Part shown: positions 1 through 9,594 of the stretch, in pieces
How positions within the stretch are numbered: position 1 is the first letter of the stretch
How the letters are laid out: every line of letters begins with the position of its first letter
Source of the DNA: Vibrio fortis
Lineage (GTDB): Bacteria; Pseudomonadota; Gammaproteobacteria; Enterobacterales; Vibrionaceae
Length of the DNA: 64,000 nt
Reading direction: 5' to 3'
NCBI RefSeq assembly: GCF_000695685.1
Contig: NZ_JFFR01000005.1
Span: 62,001 to 126,000, forward strand
Program-made: the position numbers and the translations under genes
Notes under the pieces: generated by a model
The model's input: the letters and a program-made list of their open reading frames with translations, nothing else
Told to the model about the DNA's origin: nothing
Database searches by the model: none

Positions 1-878
1 GATGCCCTCTAGCAGATCACCTTTAGTGATGCCAGTTGCTGAGAATACGACGTTATCACTGCGCGCCATATCTTCCATCTTTAAGACCACACCTGCAGTT
101 ACGCCCATTTCAGCACAACGCTCAAGTTCCAGTTCACCGTGCTTACGGTTCTCTTCGTTGTCGCCTTTCACTTCATGACGTGGCAGCAAACGACCATGCA
201 TGTCGCCATCTAGTGCGCGAATTACTGCTGCTGATACCACACCTTCTGGCGCGCCACCGATGCAGTACATCACGTCCACTTCGCTGTCTGGCATACAAGT
301 TAGGATAGAAGCGGCGACATCACCGTCTGGCACAGCAAACACGCGCACGCCCATCGCTTGCATTTCTGCGATCACTTGGTCGTGACGAGGTTTAGCTAGC
401 GTGGTTACCACAAGCGTATCTAGAGATTTGCCCAGTGCTTTAGCGATGTTCTCTAGGTTCTCTTTTAGTGGCTTTTCTAGGTCGATAGCACCTTTAGCGC
501 CAGGGCCAACAACCAGTTTTTCCATGTACATGTCAGGCGCTTTTAAGAAGCTGCCTTTTTCACCCGCTGCTAGTACAGCCAGTGCGTTTGACTGGCCCAT
601 AGCCGTCATACGTGTCCCTTCGATTGGGTCAACGGCGATATCAACTGCATCACCACCAACACCGACATTCTCACCGATGTATAGCATCGGAGCATCATCG
701 ATTTCGCCTTCACCAATCACGATTTCACCGCTGATTTCGGTTTTGTTGAGCAGGCTACGCATGACTTCTACTGCGGCACCATCGGCAGCGTTTTTATCAC
801 CACGGCCAAGCCATTTATAACCTGCTAGTGCTGCACCTTCAGTGACACGAGAAAATGCCATTGCTAAATCGCGTTTCA
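1..878 (-). CDS. glpX: Fructose-1,6-bisphosphatase class II (partial)
   Basis: Hydrolyses fructose 1,6-bisphosphate to fructose 6-phosphate in gluconeogenesis, in the cytosol. The visible 292 codons begin MKRDLAMAFSRVTEG and contain the metal-binding GEGEIDDAPM segment (about residues 56-64) and the DPIEGT loop (84-89) typical of GlpX. The gene runs off the left window edge, so its last roughly 40 residues are missing. The ATG at 878 gives the usual family N-terminus. It is divergent from zapB. Identity is secure; only the C-terminus is unseen. Confidence 0.95.
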
Positions 879-1203
879 TGCGGACTCCAAAATTTTCAAA
901 GGGGGAATAGAAATTTCGCGGCGGATTTTACCATAGTTCAAAGGAAACGTTTGCTTTTTTGCTTTTGTGGCTTTGTTTACGATCAAAGCAGAGCTGAAAT
1001 TTTAAAATATTCACTGAAATAATCAGTTAGGTAATAGTGCTGGCACAATTAACGTCAATATTCGGTAAAAAGCGATGTTTTTTTCATCGAATGGCGCAAA
1101 ATATCGAAGATATAGAGTGTTTATCCGTGCTCTGCTGAGTAGAATGGGGCAATAAGTGGAGTGAACCTTCAACATCAAATGGATAACTTAAAGGTAGGCC
1201 AGA
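879..1203. other. glpX-zapB divergent intergenic region
   Basis: This 325-bp spacer separates the divergent glpX and zapB starts and must hold promoters for both. It is AT-rich, with T-runs around 950-965 and 1077-1085. I see no convincing operator, hairpin or small ORF in it. A short SD-like AGG lies about ten bases before the zapB ATG. Confidence 0.4.
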
Positions 1204-1446
1204 ATGTCTTTTGAAGTACTAGAGCAACTAGAAGCAAAAATTCAAACAGCAGTTGATACTATTGCACTTCTGCAAATGGAAGTAGAAGAGCTAAAAGAAG
1301 AGAAGCAGCAGCTAGCGACAGAAGCTGGTGAGCTAAAAGCAAGCCGTGAAGAGCTAGAGCAAAAAACTCAGCAAATGCAGCAAGAGCATGCAGCATGGCA
1401 AGATCGCATTCGCAGCCTACTAGGCAAGATGGACGAAGTTGAGTAA
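1204..1446 (+). CDS. zapB: Cell division protein ZapB
   Basis: Small coiled-coil protein that joins the Z-ring layer via ZapA and helps organise the septum. The 80 residues are almost wholly heptad-patterned (Leu/Ile at a and d positions with many Glu, Lys and Gln), with no other domain, matching the size of the family. It lies between glpX and rraA, its usual gammaproteobacterial neighbourhood. A strong hairpin terminator follows within 30 bp, so it is a single-gene transcript. Confidence 0.93.
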   Translation: MSFEVLEQLEAKIQTAVDTIALLQMEVEELKEEKQQLATEAGELKASREELEQKTQQMQQEHAAWQDRIRSLLGKMDEVE

Positions 1447-1475
1447 TCCACTTTTGCTGCGATAAACGCTGATGA

Positions 1476-1506
1476 AAAAAATGCCCGCTTGTTAGCGGGC
1501 ATTTTT
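1476..1506. terminator. Bidirectional terminator, zapB/rraA
   Basis: A-tract, then GCCCGCT / AGCGGGC stem with a TTGTT-type loop, then a T-tract. It works in both directions between the convergent zapB and rraA ends. Confidence 0.9.
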
Positions 1507-1513
1507 GTATCAA

Positions 1514-2032
1514 CTATTCGTTCTCATCGTCTTCTGCATCAAGCTCGAACTCTACATCGAGTGGCTCTGGTGACAGAATGATGCCGGTGTTATCGGCATA
1601 GAGGTAATCTTCAGGTAGGAAGCTAACACTGCCAAAGTTGACTGGAACATCGACTTCGCCGACACCATCTTGTACAGCGCCAACTGGAATAGAAGCAAGG
1701 GCTTGAATACCGAGATTCATATCTTCTAGTTCGTCTACTTCGCGAACGCAGCCATACACCACGATACCTTCCCACTCATTGTCTTCGGCTAGCAGTGCCA
1801 ATTCGGCATCAATCAGCGCTTTACGCAGTGAGCCACCACCGTCAATCAACAACACACGACCCAAGCCGTCTTGTTCTAGCACGGAGCGGATCAGCGCGTT
1901 GTCCTCGAAACATTTGAGTGTCGTGATCTGTCCAGCAAAGGAGGCTCTTCCACCAAAGTTGCTGAACATCGGCTCTACGACATCCACTTGGTCTAGATAG
2001 ATGTCGCACAGTGCTGAAGTGTTGTATTCCAT
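1514..2032 (-). CDS. rraA: Regulator of ribonuclease E activity A
   Basis: RraA binds the RNase E scaffold region and inhibits RNA decay. The 172-residue protein has the family core, including [10 protein letters not shown] at about 65-74 and VYGCVREV near 92-99. It ends in a strongly acidic tail ([12 protein letters not shown]), making it slightly longer than the E. coli protein of about 161 residues. It is upstream-linked to menA on the same strand with a 73-bp gap, an order shared with enterobacteria. Confidence 0.93.
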   Translation of the reverse strand: MEYNTSALCDIYLDQVDVVEPMFSNFGGRASFAGQITTLKCFEDNALIRSVLEQDGLGRVLLIDGGGSLRKALIDAELALLAEDNEWEGIVVYGCVREVDELEDMNLGIQALASIPVGAVQDGVGEVDVPVNFGSVSFLPEDYLYADNTGIILSPEPLDVEFELDAEDDENE

Positions 2033-2105
2033 TCGCGTACCTTTTGAACAATGAGCTTACTTTGAGTATATCGGTGCTCGATCCCTTTGCAATGATTAGT
2101 CTGAA

Positions 2106-3023
2106 TTATGTCAATAGAGTTTGAGCTACAACAACACCAGCAAACAATAAGTTAGTCACCAGAGAGCATTTGACGATAACTGGCATCATGGGTGCGATTT
2201 GTGCGGGTTTGTCCGTATCCCAAACCGCCTTACCATGTTTGTAAACGGTGATGATGCTCAGTGAAAACGGCAGGCTAATCCAAGCGGGTTTATCTTGAAT
2301 AAGCAGGTAGCTGGCAAAAGCAATCACTGCCACGCTCAGGAGCACAAAATGATACTGCTTGGCTTTGCGCTGTCCTAGTCGAACTGCCATGGTGCGCTTA
2401 CCACACTCGCTGTCGTTTTCGATGTCACGCATGTTGTTGATGTTTAGTACGGCCACCGCCATCAAGCCACAGCCCAAAGCGGGTAAGAATAGGCTTGGTT
2501 CGATGTGCCCTGTGTGCAGGAAGTAAGTTCCGGATACACCAAGCAGACCAAAGAAGATGAATACTGACAGGTCGCCTAAGCCGATATAACCATAAGGCTT
2601 GTTACCGACGGTGTAAGCAATCGCTGCTGCAATCGCCAGCACACCCAAACCGATGAAAGAGAGAATACTCTCAATAGAGGATAGGGCGTGGAAAATTAAG
2701 ATAAGCCCAGCAATCATGGTAAACACAATGTTTAGGATGATGGCTTGCTTCATTGTTGCGGCTGAGACAGCACCCGACTGCATCGCCCGCATTGGGCCTA
2801 GACGTTTATCATTGTCGGTGCCTTTTACCGCGTCGCCATAGTCATTGGCGAGGTTGGAAAGGATCTGCAGCAAGGTCGCGGTGAGAAAAGCCAACAAAGC
2901 AATGGAGAGAGAAAACTGATCGCTAGCGAACGCTAAACTACTTCCTGTAAGAATAGAGACGAGTGCGAGAGGCAGAGTTTTTGGTCGTGCGGCATCAAGC
3001 CAAATCAGTAGAGATTGTTTCAT
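2106..3023 (-). CDS. menA: 1,4-dihydroxy-2-naphthoate polyprenyltransferase
   Basis: Integral membrane UbiA-family enzyme that prenylates 1,4-dihydroxy-2-naphthoate to demethylmenaquinone. At 305 residues it has about eight to nine hydrophobic segments. The first Asp-rich motif is NDYGDAVKGTDND (60-72); the second is the RDIENDSECGKRT stretch near residue 200, both needed for Mg-diphosphate binding. It sits between hslU and rraA on the same strand. Anaerobic respiration with menaquinone fits a facultative Vibrio. Confidence 0.95.
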   Translation of the reverse strand: MKQSLLIWLDAARPKTLPLALVSILTGSSLAFASDQFSLSIALLAFLTATLLQILSNLANDYGDAVKGTDNDKRLGPMRAMQSGAVSAATMKQAIILNIVFTMIAGLILIFHALSSIESILSFIGLGVLAIAAAIAYTVGNKPYGYIGLGDLSVFIFFGLLGVSGTYFLHTGHIEPSLFLPALGCGLMAVAVLNINNMRDIENDSECGKRTMAVRLGQRKAKQYHFVLLSVAVIAFASYLLIQDKPAWISLPFSLSIITVYKHGKAVWDTDKPAQIAPMMPVIVKCSLVTNLLFAGVVVAQTLLT

Positions 3024-3096
3024 CGTAGGTCTATTTGTCGTTGTAAGGACACTGTGTCATACCGTATTTCGAGTATACGCTCATTTTTTAGGTAAT

Positions 3097-3120
3097 AAAA
3101 AGCCCACTCGAGAGTGGGCC
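3097..3120 (-). terminator. Terminator of hslVU
   Basis: Read on the minus strand: GCCCACT, loop CTCG, AGTGGGC, then five T. It lies 63 bp after the hslU stop. Confidence 0.88.
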
Positions 3121-3182
3121 TTGAAATCGGTTATCAGCTTGCTGTTTCTTTGCGTTAGAGCAACAAGTTGGATATTTTTGTG

Positions 3183-4517
3183 CTACAGAATGAAGCGGCT
3201 TAGGTCTTCGTCTTCAACGAATTCGCCTAGCTTAGACTTCACGTAACCTGCATCAATCACTAGCTTGCTGCCAGCTTTGTCTGTCGCTTCGAATGAAATC
3301 TCATCCATTAGACGTTCCATTACCGTGTGTAGACGACGTGCACCGATGTTCTCAGTGGTTTCGTTAACTTGCCATGCTGCTTCTGCGATCTGAGTGATGC
3401 CGTCTTCAGTGAACTCAACGTCCACCTCTTCTGTCTTCATTAGAGCGATATACTGCTCAGTCAGAGACGCTTTTGGCTCAGTTAGGATACGTTTGAAGTC
3501 GTGGCTTGATAGCGCTTCAAGTTCAACACGGATTGGTAGACGACCTTGTAGCTCAGGGATCAGATCCGATGGCTTAGCCACTTGGAATGCGCCCGAAGTA
3601 ACAAACAGGATATGGTCTGTTTTCACCATGCCGTGCTTAGTCGATACCGTGCTACCTTCAATAAGAGGCAGTAGGTCACGCTGAACACCTTCACGAGATA
3701 CGTCTGGACCCGAGCTATCACCACGCTTACAGATCTTGTCGATCTCATCGATAAATACGATACCGTTGTTCTCAACGTTGTAGATTGCGTTCTCTTTCAG
3801 CTCTTCTTGGTTAACAAGCTTTGCCGCTTCTTCTTCAGTCAGTGCCTTGAATGCGTCTTTGATTTTCAGCTTGCGCTTTTTCTTGGTATCACCAGCAAGG
3901 TTTTGGAACATGCCTTGTAGCTGGTTGGTCATCTCTTCCATGCCTGGAGGAGCCATGATTTCAACGCCCATCTGCGGTGCCGCAACATCGATTTCGATCT
4001 CTTTGTCGTCTAGCTTACCTTCACGCAGTTTTTTGCGGAAAATCTGACGCGTGTTTGATGAACCTTCATCTGCTTGTTCGTTTTGGCCCCAAGCGTCACG
4101 AGCAGGTGGAAGAAGGGCATCAAGGATACGCTCTTCAGCTTGCTCTTCAGCGCGGAATTTTACTTTCTCCATCGCTTGTTGGTGAGTCATCTTGATCGCA
4201 ACGTCGGTCAGGTCACGGATAATGGTCTCTACTTCTTTACCCACGTAGCCAACTTCAGTGAACTTGGTCGCTTCTACCTTGATGAAAGGAGCGTTTGCAA
4301 GTTTTGCTAGGCGGCGAGCAATCTCAGTTTTACCCACACCGGTTGGACCGATCATCAGAATGTTCTTAGGAGAAACCTCGACACGCAGGCTCTCTTCTAG
4401 CTGCATACGACGCCAGCGGTTACGTAGGGCGATAGCCACAGAGCGCTTCGCGTTTTCTTGGCCAATGATGTGACGGTTCAGTTCATGAACAATTTCACGA
4501 GGGGTCATTTCAGACAT
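3183..4517 (-). CDS. hslU: HslU, ATPase subunit of the HslUV protease
   Basis: AAA+ unfoldase that feeds substrates into HslV. The 444-residue protein carries Walker A GPTGVGKT (57-64), Walker [10 protein letters not shown] (around 255), the large I-domain between them with its MAPPGMEEM region, and a sensor-2 GARRLH motif. The C-terminal tail ends DLSRFIL, the segment that docks into HslV. It follows hslV by 51 bp in the same operon, with a clear AAGGAATAGAC-ATG ribosome site. Confidence 0.97.
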   Translation of the reverse strand: MSEMTPREIVHELNRHIIGQENAKRSVAIALRNRWRRMQLEESLRVEVSPKNILMIGPTGVGKTEIARRLAKLANAPFIKVEATKFTEVGYVGKEVETIIRDLTDVAIKMTHQQAMEKVKFRAEEQAEERILDALLPPARDAWGQNEQADEGSSNTRQIFRKKLREGKLDDKEIEIDVAAPQMGVEIMAPPGMEEMTNQLQGMFQNLAGDTKKKRKLKIKDAFKALTEEEAAKLVNQEELKENAIYNVENNGIVFIDEIDKICKRGDSSGPDVSREGVQRDLLPLIEGSTVSTKHGMVKTDHILFVTSGAFQVAKPSDLIPELQGRLPIRVELEALSSHDFKRILTEPKASLTEQYIALMKTEEVDVEFTEDGITQIAEAAWQVNETTENIGARRLHTVMERLMDEISFEATDKAGSKLVIDAGYVKSKLGEFVEDEDLSRFIL

Positions 4518-4568
4518 GTCTATTCCTTAATTCTTAAATCACTGTTGGGTGCAATATTGGTTTGAGTC

Positions 4569-5117
4569 TTATTCCGGCTTCGGTAGCTCAACGGTGCTTT
4601 CTAGTTCTTCAACAGTGTGGTGATGGTTGGTGAACACACAGATGTCGCCTGCAATAGTTAGCGCCTTCTCTGCGATTTCACGTGCATCTAAATCGGTATT
4701 TTCTAGTAGGGCTGTCGCCGCTGCTTGTGCAAAGTTGCCGCCTGAGCCAATTGCGATTAGGTCATGCTCTGGCTGCACTACGTCACCGTTACCAGTGATG
4801 ATCAGAGATGCTGTCTCATCGGCAACAGCCAATAGGGCTTCTAGTTTGCGCAGAGCGCGATCACTACGCCAATCCTTCGCCAGCTCAACGGCAGCTTTGG
4901 TTAGGTGGCCTTGGTGCATTTGCAGCTTGCTTTCAAATTTTTCGAATAGCGTGAAAGCATCTGCCGTACCGCCAGCGAAACCTGCCAGTACTTTATTATT
5001 GTATAGGCGACGTACTTTACGGGCATTGCCCTTCATTACGGTGTTGCCTAGAGATACTTGTCCATCACCCGCGATGACGACTTTATTATTACGACGTACA
5101 GATACAATGGTAGTCAC
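4569..5117 (-). CDS. hslV: HslV, peptidase subunit of the HslUV protease
   Basis: Threonine protease of the 20S-like HslUV complex. After removal of the initiator residue, Thr2 of MTTIVSVRR becomes the N-terminal nucleophile; the GDGQVSLG and GSGGNFA motifs of the family are present and the 182-residue length is normal. The start codon is GTG at 5117, forced by the invariant TTIVSVR N-terminus and an AGAGG site eight bases upstream. A heat-shock-type promoter lies just upstream. Confidence 0.96.
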   Translation of the reverse strand: MTTIVSVRRNNKVVIAGDGQVSLGNTVMKGNARKVRRLYNNKVLAGFAGGTADAFTLFEKFESKLQMHQGHLTKAAVELAKDWRSDRALRKLEALLAVADETASLIITGNGDVVQPEHDLIAIGSGGNFAQAAATALLENTDLDAREIAEKALTIAGDICVFTNHHHTVEELESTVELPKPE

Positions 5118-5159
5118 GAGTAGGGCCTCTTTATCTTTTTATCTTTGGGTATAAAAACA

Positions 5160-5188
5160 ATATGAGGATGGCCTGCTGAGAATTCAAG
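5160..5188 (-). promoter_or_regulatory. Sigma-32-like promoter of hslVU
   Basis: On the minus strand: CTTGAAT (5188-5182), 14-bp spacer, CCTCATAT (5167-5160). This is close to the RpoH consensus CTTGAAA with a CCCCATnT -10 at 13-15 bp. It lies 43 bp before the hslV GTG. Heat-shock control of hslVU is known in E. coli; here it is inferred from the match. Confidence 0.75.
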
Positions 5189-5256
5189 TTACCATGGTGG
5201 ATGTAGGGCAATTTATGCTGATAGGGCAGTAGAAAACAGTATTGGCCCAGAAAGCA

Positions 5257-5282
5257 GAAAACCTCCGAAAGCGGAGGTTTTC
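5257..5282 (-). terminator. Terminator of ftsN
   Basis: GAAAACCTCCG / CGGAGGTTTTC arms around an AAAG loop (plus-strand reading), ten bases after the ftsN stop. The minus strand has the T-run inside the 3' arm. Confidence 0.88.
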
Positions 5283-5292
5283 ATTACGGAAT

Positions 5293-5826
5293 TTATTGGT
5301 CTTTCCAAATCGCACAAGGCTCGATTTTGGCTCTTTGTAGCTTATGGCGATCACGCTCAGCATCACGTTTAAGTTTGTAAGGGCCAAGTACCACACGGTA
5401 CCAGCTGCTGCCTTCTTTCTTGCGGATATCGCTTGAGATGCCTTGGAAGGCAATGTCGAGCTTACGCGCTTCGGCTTGAGCGGATGTCTTGTAAGCGCCA
5501 CATTGCATGATGTATGGCACTTTAGAGACTTCTTGTTCTTTGGCTTTCACTTCCACTTCGCGGCTTGGCAAGGTCTCTACGTAATCCCACTTTTCTTCGG
5601 GTGGAGGCGGGATAACCTTAGCTGGCTTAGGTTTTGGCTTGGGCTTAGTCACCACAGTCGGTGGTGGCGGCTCAGGATCATTGCTCAACAGATACAAGCC
5701 GTAGCCAAAGCCACCGGCCAGTAAGATCGCCAAAAGACCACTGCGCCATGGTTTTCGGCGAGGGGCAGGTTTTTTAGCCGTGCGTTTATTTCCACGACCG
5801 CGCTTTACATAATCTCTATTAGCCAC
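5293..5826 (-). CDS. ftsN: Cell division protein FtsN
   Basis: Late divisome protein that triggers septal peptidoglycan synthesis. From the chosen start it has 177 residues: a basic cytoplasmic tail (ANRDYVKRGRGN...), one membrane helix (about 30-48), a proline-rich periplasmic linker, and a C-terminal SPOR domain (about 100-177) for denuded glycan. The start is taken as GTG at 5826 because the family N-terminus is (M)ANRDYV. A longer reading opening at 5907 would begin inside the cytR terminator hairpin. It is short compared with enterobacterial FtsN (about 319 residues), as is usual for vibrios. Confidence 0.88.
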   Translation of the reverse strand: MANRDYVKRGRGNKRTAKKPAPRRKPWRSGLLAILLAGGFGYGLYLLSNDPEPPPPTVVTKPKPKPKPAKVIPPPPEEKWDYVETLPSREVEVKAKEQEVSKVPYIMQCGAYKTSAQAEARKLDIAFQGISSDIRKKEGSSWYRVVLGPYKLKRDAERDRHKLQRAKIEPCAIWKDQ

Positions 5827-5900
5827 AAGTCTTTCAAATGTTGGTGATTCTGCACCCATGGTAATCCAGAATGCGCGAGGATAATAGTGTAGAAATGGAA

Positions 5901-5922
5901 GCGGCACATCAAAATGTGCCGC
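5901..5922 (-). terminator. Hairpin after cytR
   Basis: GCGGCACA / TGTGCCGC eight-base arms with a TCAAAA loop (plus-strand reading). On the minus strand it is followed only by TTCCATTTCT, so it is a weak terminator or partial attenuator before ftsN. Confidence 0.6.
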
Positions 5923-5947
5923 AGATTTATGTGTCTATTTTCATGGA

Positions 5948-6952
5948 TTAAATGCGTGGTGGCGCCGTACTTCCACGAACAACCAGTTTCGCTTCAAGCA
6001 GACGAGAACCAGCTTGAACATCATTGCCTTTGAGCATATCAAGCATCATCAACATTGCCTGACGTCCAATCTCGTAGCGAGGCTGAGAAATCGTCGTCAA
6101 CGGTGGATCGCAGTATTGTGCGAACTGAATATCATCGAAGCCGACAATAGATAGATCGTGCGGAACGCGCAGACCTAGCTTCTTCGCTTCTTGAATCGCA
6201 CCAATTGCCATCGCGTCATTGTGACAGAAGATAGCAGTTGGTTGTTCTGGCAGTGCAAGTAGCTGGCGAACCGCTTGAGCACCCGCTTCAAAGGTAAAGT
6301 CACCGACCGTGCTGTAGGCTGGGTTCATGGTAACCCCTGCGCGGCGCAGTGCTTGCTGATAGCCTTGTTGGCGGAATTGACAGAGAGTCGCTGATGTTGG
6401 GCCTGAGATCTGAGCAATGCGCTTATGACCCAGCTGAGCTAGGTAGTTTACTGCTTCAAATGCCGAGGTCAGGTTGTCGATGTGTACCGTTGGTAGCTCA
6501 AGCTCTGGGGCGAATTCACATGCCATAACCATTGGTGGCAGGTTTTTCTGCTCTGCTTTGCTGACATCGAATGGGTGGTCAGTTCCGAGGAGTAGCATAC
6601 CGTCTGCTTGCTTGGTGAAGACCAAGTTTACAAACGAGCTCTCACGTTTTTTCTGCTGTCCGCTATCACCTAGAAGAACCAAGTAGTCGTTTTCAACGGC
6701 AGCGTCTTCAATACCGCGAATGATTTCAGCGAAGTAGGGATCACAGATATCAGGAACGATGGTGATGATGGTTTTAGATTCGTTGCGACGTAAGTTTCTA
6801 GCTAAAGTGTTGGGTGAGTATCCAGCTTCGAGTACCGCTGTTTCAACTCGCTTTCGAGTGGTCACCGATACTTTTTCAGGGTTCATTAGCGCTCGTGATA
6901 CCGTCGCTGTTGAGACACCTGCCAACTGGGCAACATCCTTCATTGTCGCCAT
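5948..6952 (-). CDS. cytR: Transcriptional regulator CytR (LacI family)
   Basis: LacI-type repressor of nucleoside uptake and catabolism that works together with CRP and is released by cytidine. The N-terminal helix-turn-helix is at about 3-23 (MKDVAQLAGVSTATVSRA), followed by the NPEKVS hinge start and a periplasmic-binding-like sensor domain (about 60-330). Length 334 is normal. Its place between priA and ftsN matches E. coli. An AGAGGG site precedes the ATG. A CRP-type site and an inverted repeat lie upstream. Confidence 0.93.
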   Translation of the reverse strand: MATMKDVAQLAGVSTATVSRALMNPEKVSVTTRKRVETAVLEAGYSPNTLARNLRRNESKTIITIVPDICDPYFAEIIRGIEDAAVENDYLVLLGDSGQQKKRESSFVNLVFTKQADGMLLLGTDHPFDVSKAEQKNLPPMVMACEFAPELELPTVHIDNLTSAFEAVNYLAQLGHKRIAQISGPTSATLCQFRQQGYQQALRRAGVTMNPAYSTVGDFTFEAGAQAVRQLLALPEQPTAIFCHNDAMAIGAIQEAKKLGLRVPHDLSIVGFDDIQFAQYCDPPLTTISQPRYEIGRQAMLMMLDMLKGNDVQAGSRLLEAKLVVRGSTAPPRI

Positions 6953-7026
6953 AAATTAAACCCTCTCTAATTCCTTTATTGCCTCTGACTAAGGCGTGAA
7001 TAATTATATAATTGATTGATATTATG

Positions 7027-7045
7027 AAAGTGTTGCTAACACTTT
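7027..7045. promoter_or_regulatory. Inverted repeat upstream of cytR
   Basis: AAAGTGTT-GCT-AACACTTT, perfect eight-base arms around three bases, 75-93 bp upstream of the cytR ATG. A GTTGC core resembles the E. coli CytR half-site GTTGCATT, so an autoregulatory operator is possible. No plus-strand gene ends here that would need a terminator. Confidence 0.45.
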
Positions 7046-7117
7046 TTTTATTGCAATATTTTATGTGTTTAACCGATACAAAGTTACGGCTAGATTAACA
7101 AAAATCACATGACTAGT

Positions 7118-7133
7118 GTGAAGTTGCTCACGA
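7118..7133. promoter_or_regulatory. CRP-type site upstream of cytR
   Basis: TGTGA-AGTTGC-TCACG matches the CRP half-sites TGTGA-N6-TCACA at nine of ten positions. It is 166-181 bp upstream of the cytR ATG, in the spacer before the priA 3' end. CRP control of cytR is known in E. coli. Confidence 0.65.
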
Positions 7134-7186
7134 TAAATATGAAATTTCCGTGAATAAACCTATCAGTAATTTTAAGCCAGTAAGGT

Positions 7187-9388
7187 TTAGCTGAGATCTT
7201 GCGGCTCAATGTCGAGCGACCAACGTACCTTTTTTGCGAGTGGTAACATATTTATCGCAGGTTTTGCACTCATGAGTAACTTCTGCATAAGTGAGCGAGT
7301 TTGGGTTTGCAAAATCAACTGCCAACGCGACTTTCCAGCACGCTTGGCCAGTGGCGCTGGAGTGGGCCCAAGCACCATGCAGAACTGATCAAACAGTGGG
7401 TGCGACTCTAAGGTGTGGCGCACCTGTCTTAAGAACTCTTCAACGAGGTGTGGGTCATTGGCTTCCGCGCGGAATAGCGTCATAAAGGTATAGGGCGGTA
7501 GCATCGCTTGTTTACGCTCGGCGAGCGCAGTCTGAGCAAAGTGGTTGTAATCTTTATGCAGCAACGCCTGTAGCAACCCGTGTTCAGGGTGATGAGTCTG
7601 CAGAATCACTTCACCAGGCTTACTTGCACGTCCAGCACGGCCTGCAACTTGAATAAACAGTTGAGCTAGGCGCTCGGAGGCTCGAAAGTCACTGCTGTAG
7701 AGTGAACCATCGACGTCGAGCAGCGCTACTAGAGTCACGTCCGGAAAGTGGTGTCCCTTGGCAAGCATCTGAGTGCCGATCAGAATCTTGTACTCACCAC
7801 GGCGAATCGATTCTAAGGCATTCTCTAGGCTGCCCTTGCGACGGGTACTGTCGCGGTCAATTCGTATGGTTTTGTATTCAGGGAACAACTGCCCAAGCTG
7901 TGTTTCAAGCTGCTCGGTGCCAACACCTACGGTCACTAGATTAGCCGAGCCACACCCTTGGCAGTTATGAATGATGTGCTGCTGAGAGCCACAATGGTGG
8001 CAGCGCATCTCATTACTGTATTGGTGGTAGGTGTAGTAGGCATCACAGCGCTTACACTCTGCCGTCCAACCGCAGTCATGACACATTAATGCTGGAGAAA
8101 AGCCACGACGGTTTAAGAACAGCATCACTTGGTTACCGGACTTGAGGTGTCTTTGCATCTCAGCGATCAATGAGGCCGATAAGCCGCTCTCAAGGTACTC
8201 CCCCTTAACATCCAGAACCTTGTTAGTGGTTGGTACGGCTGCACCCGCACGTGAGTTCAATGTCAGATGGCCATACTTGCCAACTTGCGCGTTGTGTAGG
8301 GTTTCAAATGCAGGGGTTGCTGAGCCAAGCACAATTGGAATCTGCGCTTTGTGGGCGCGCATGATAGCAACATCACGAGCGTGGTAACGCAGGCTGTCTT
8401 GCTGCTTATATGACGCGTCATGTTCCTCGTCGACAATAATGATGCCGAGGTCAGCAAACGGCGTAAACAGAGCCGAGCGAGTGCCAATTACAATGCCTGC
8501 GATCTTATCGCGAGCAGATAGCCAAGCGTTTAGGCGCTCAGAGTCATTTAACCCTGAATGCACGACTTCAATCGGTACGTTAAAGCGTTTTTTAAAGCGG
8601 TTGATGGTCTGCGGGGTCAGGCCGATTTCAGGAACCAAAACTAAGGCTTGTCTGCCTTGCTCTAGCACCGGCTTAATCATATTTAGGTAAACTTCTGTTT
8701 TGCCCGAACCCGTAACACCTTCTAATAGGAAACAGCCAAAGTCAGTTTGGCTATTCACCGTTGCAATCGCGATCGCCTGCTCTTCGTTGAGCTTTGGCTT
8801 GTCTTGGTCGTTTTCAAGGTCGCTTGGCCATGCATAACGTGTCGGTTTTTTCTCGCGAGACTCTATCCAGCCTTTCTCTTCAAGGGTTTTGAGTACTGAA
8901 CTTGAGATCTCTTGGTCAATAAACTCTTGATGCGGAACAGGGCCATTTTCAAGCAGGTGCATTACTTTGGCTTGTTTGACTGCACGCCCAAAGCCTTGCA
9001 TCAACTGGTCTTTACCCTGTGGTGTGATTTGCCACTCGACCAGCGTCGCGAAGTCTGCAGGTTTACCTTTACGCAGCGCGCTTGGCAGGGCATTAGCAAA
9101 GGTTTCGCCTAAAGGGTATTGATAGAACTGGCTGCACCATACTAACAAGGAGTATACCGAGTCGGGCCATACAGGTTGATTGTCGAGTAGGGCTTTAATT
9201 GGTTTAAGCTTGTCGAATTCAAACTCAGATTCATTGACCAGTGCAGTGACAATGCCAGTCAGAGTCTGGCGGCCAAAAGGAACCGAGACGCGCCCACCAA
9301 TGATAGGAAACAAATGACCTGGGATTTTATAGTCAAACTGTCTATCTAGGGGAACTGGCAGAGCCACTCGGGCAATCGTTGGACGCAT
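7187..9388 (-). CDS. priA: Primosomal replication protein PriA
   Basis: 3'-5' superfamily 2 helicase that reloads replisomes at stalled forks. The 733-residue protein has an N-terminal fork-binding domain, Walker A GVTGSGKT (224-231), a DEEH box (320-323), and a zinc module of eight cysteines in CxxC pairs around residues 440-485. The C-terminal helicase core includes the QVAGRAGR motif VI. It is divergent from rpmE, as in E. coli. The ATG at 9388 gives the expected MRPTIARVALPVPL start; the ribosome site is weak. Confidence 0.96.
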   Translation of the reverse strand: MRPTIARVALPVPLDRQFDYKIPGHLFPIIGGRVSVPFGRQTLTGIVTALVNESEFEFDKLKPIKALLDNQPVWPDSVYSLLVWCSQFYQYPLGETFANALPSALRKGKPADFATLVEWQITPQGKDQLMQGFGRAVKQAKVMHLLENGPVPHQEFIDQEISSSVLKTLEEKGWIESREKKPTRYAWPSDLENDQDKPKLNEEQAIAIATVNSQTDFGCFLLEGVTGSGKTEVYLNMIKPVLEQGRQALVLVPEIGLTPQTINRFKKRFNVPIEVVHSGLNDSERLNAWLSARDKIAGIVIGTRSALFTPFADLGIIIVDEEHDASYKQQDSLRYHARDVAIMRAHKAQIPIVLGSATPAFETLHNAQVGKYGHLTLNSRAGAAVPTTNKVLDVKGEYLESGLSASLIAEMQRHLKSGNQVMLFLNRRGFSPALMCHDCGWTAECKRCDAYYTYHQYSNEMRCHHCGSQQHIIHNCQGCGSANLVTVGVGTEQLETQLGQLFPEYKTIRIDRDSTRRKGSLENALESIRRGEYKILIGTQMLAKGHHFPDVTLVALLDVDGSLYSSDFRASERLAQLFIQVAGRAGRASKPGEVILQTHHPEHGLLQALLHKDYNHFAQTALAERKQAMLPPYTFMTLFRAEANDPHLVEEFLRQVRHTLESHPLFDQFCMVLGPTPAPLAKRAGKSRWQLILQTQTRSLMQKLLMSAKPAINMLPLAKKVRWSLDIEPQDLS

Positions 9389-9557
9389 AAATTCGCTTGT
9401 TAATTCTGGAGAGTGCAGGGCGACCAGTCTAAAGGATAAGGACGCTAAATTCGAGAAGCAGTTTGTTTGCCAAAGTCGGTGATGGAGTTATGCAAAGCAT
9501 AAAAAGGCAATAAAAGAAGAAATCATGCAATAGTGGCGAAAAAATCATCCAAACTGG

Positions 9558-9586
9558 TTGATCCTGCCTCACAGATTCATTACTAT
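9558..9586 (+). promoter_or_regulatory. rpmE: Sigma-70 promoter of rpmE
   Basis: TTGATC, 17-bp spacer, TACTAT. Transcription would begin near 9593, directly before the leader structure described next. This is a good match to the housekeeping consensus. Confidence 0.7.
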
Positions 9587-9594
9587 ACGGCGCC

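Noticed and set aside
4627..5154. 175-codon open frame antisense to hslV
   Set aside because: It is a shadow of a conserved gene, with no ribosome site and a composition typical of an antisense frame.
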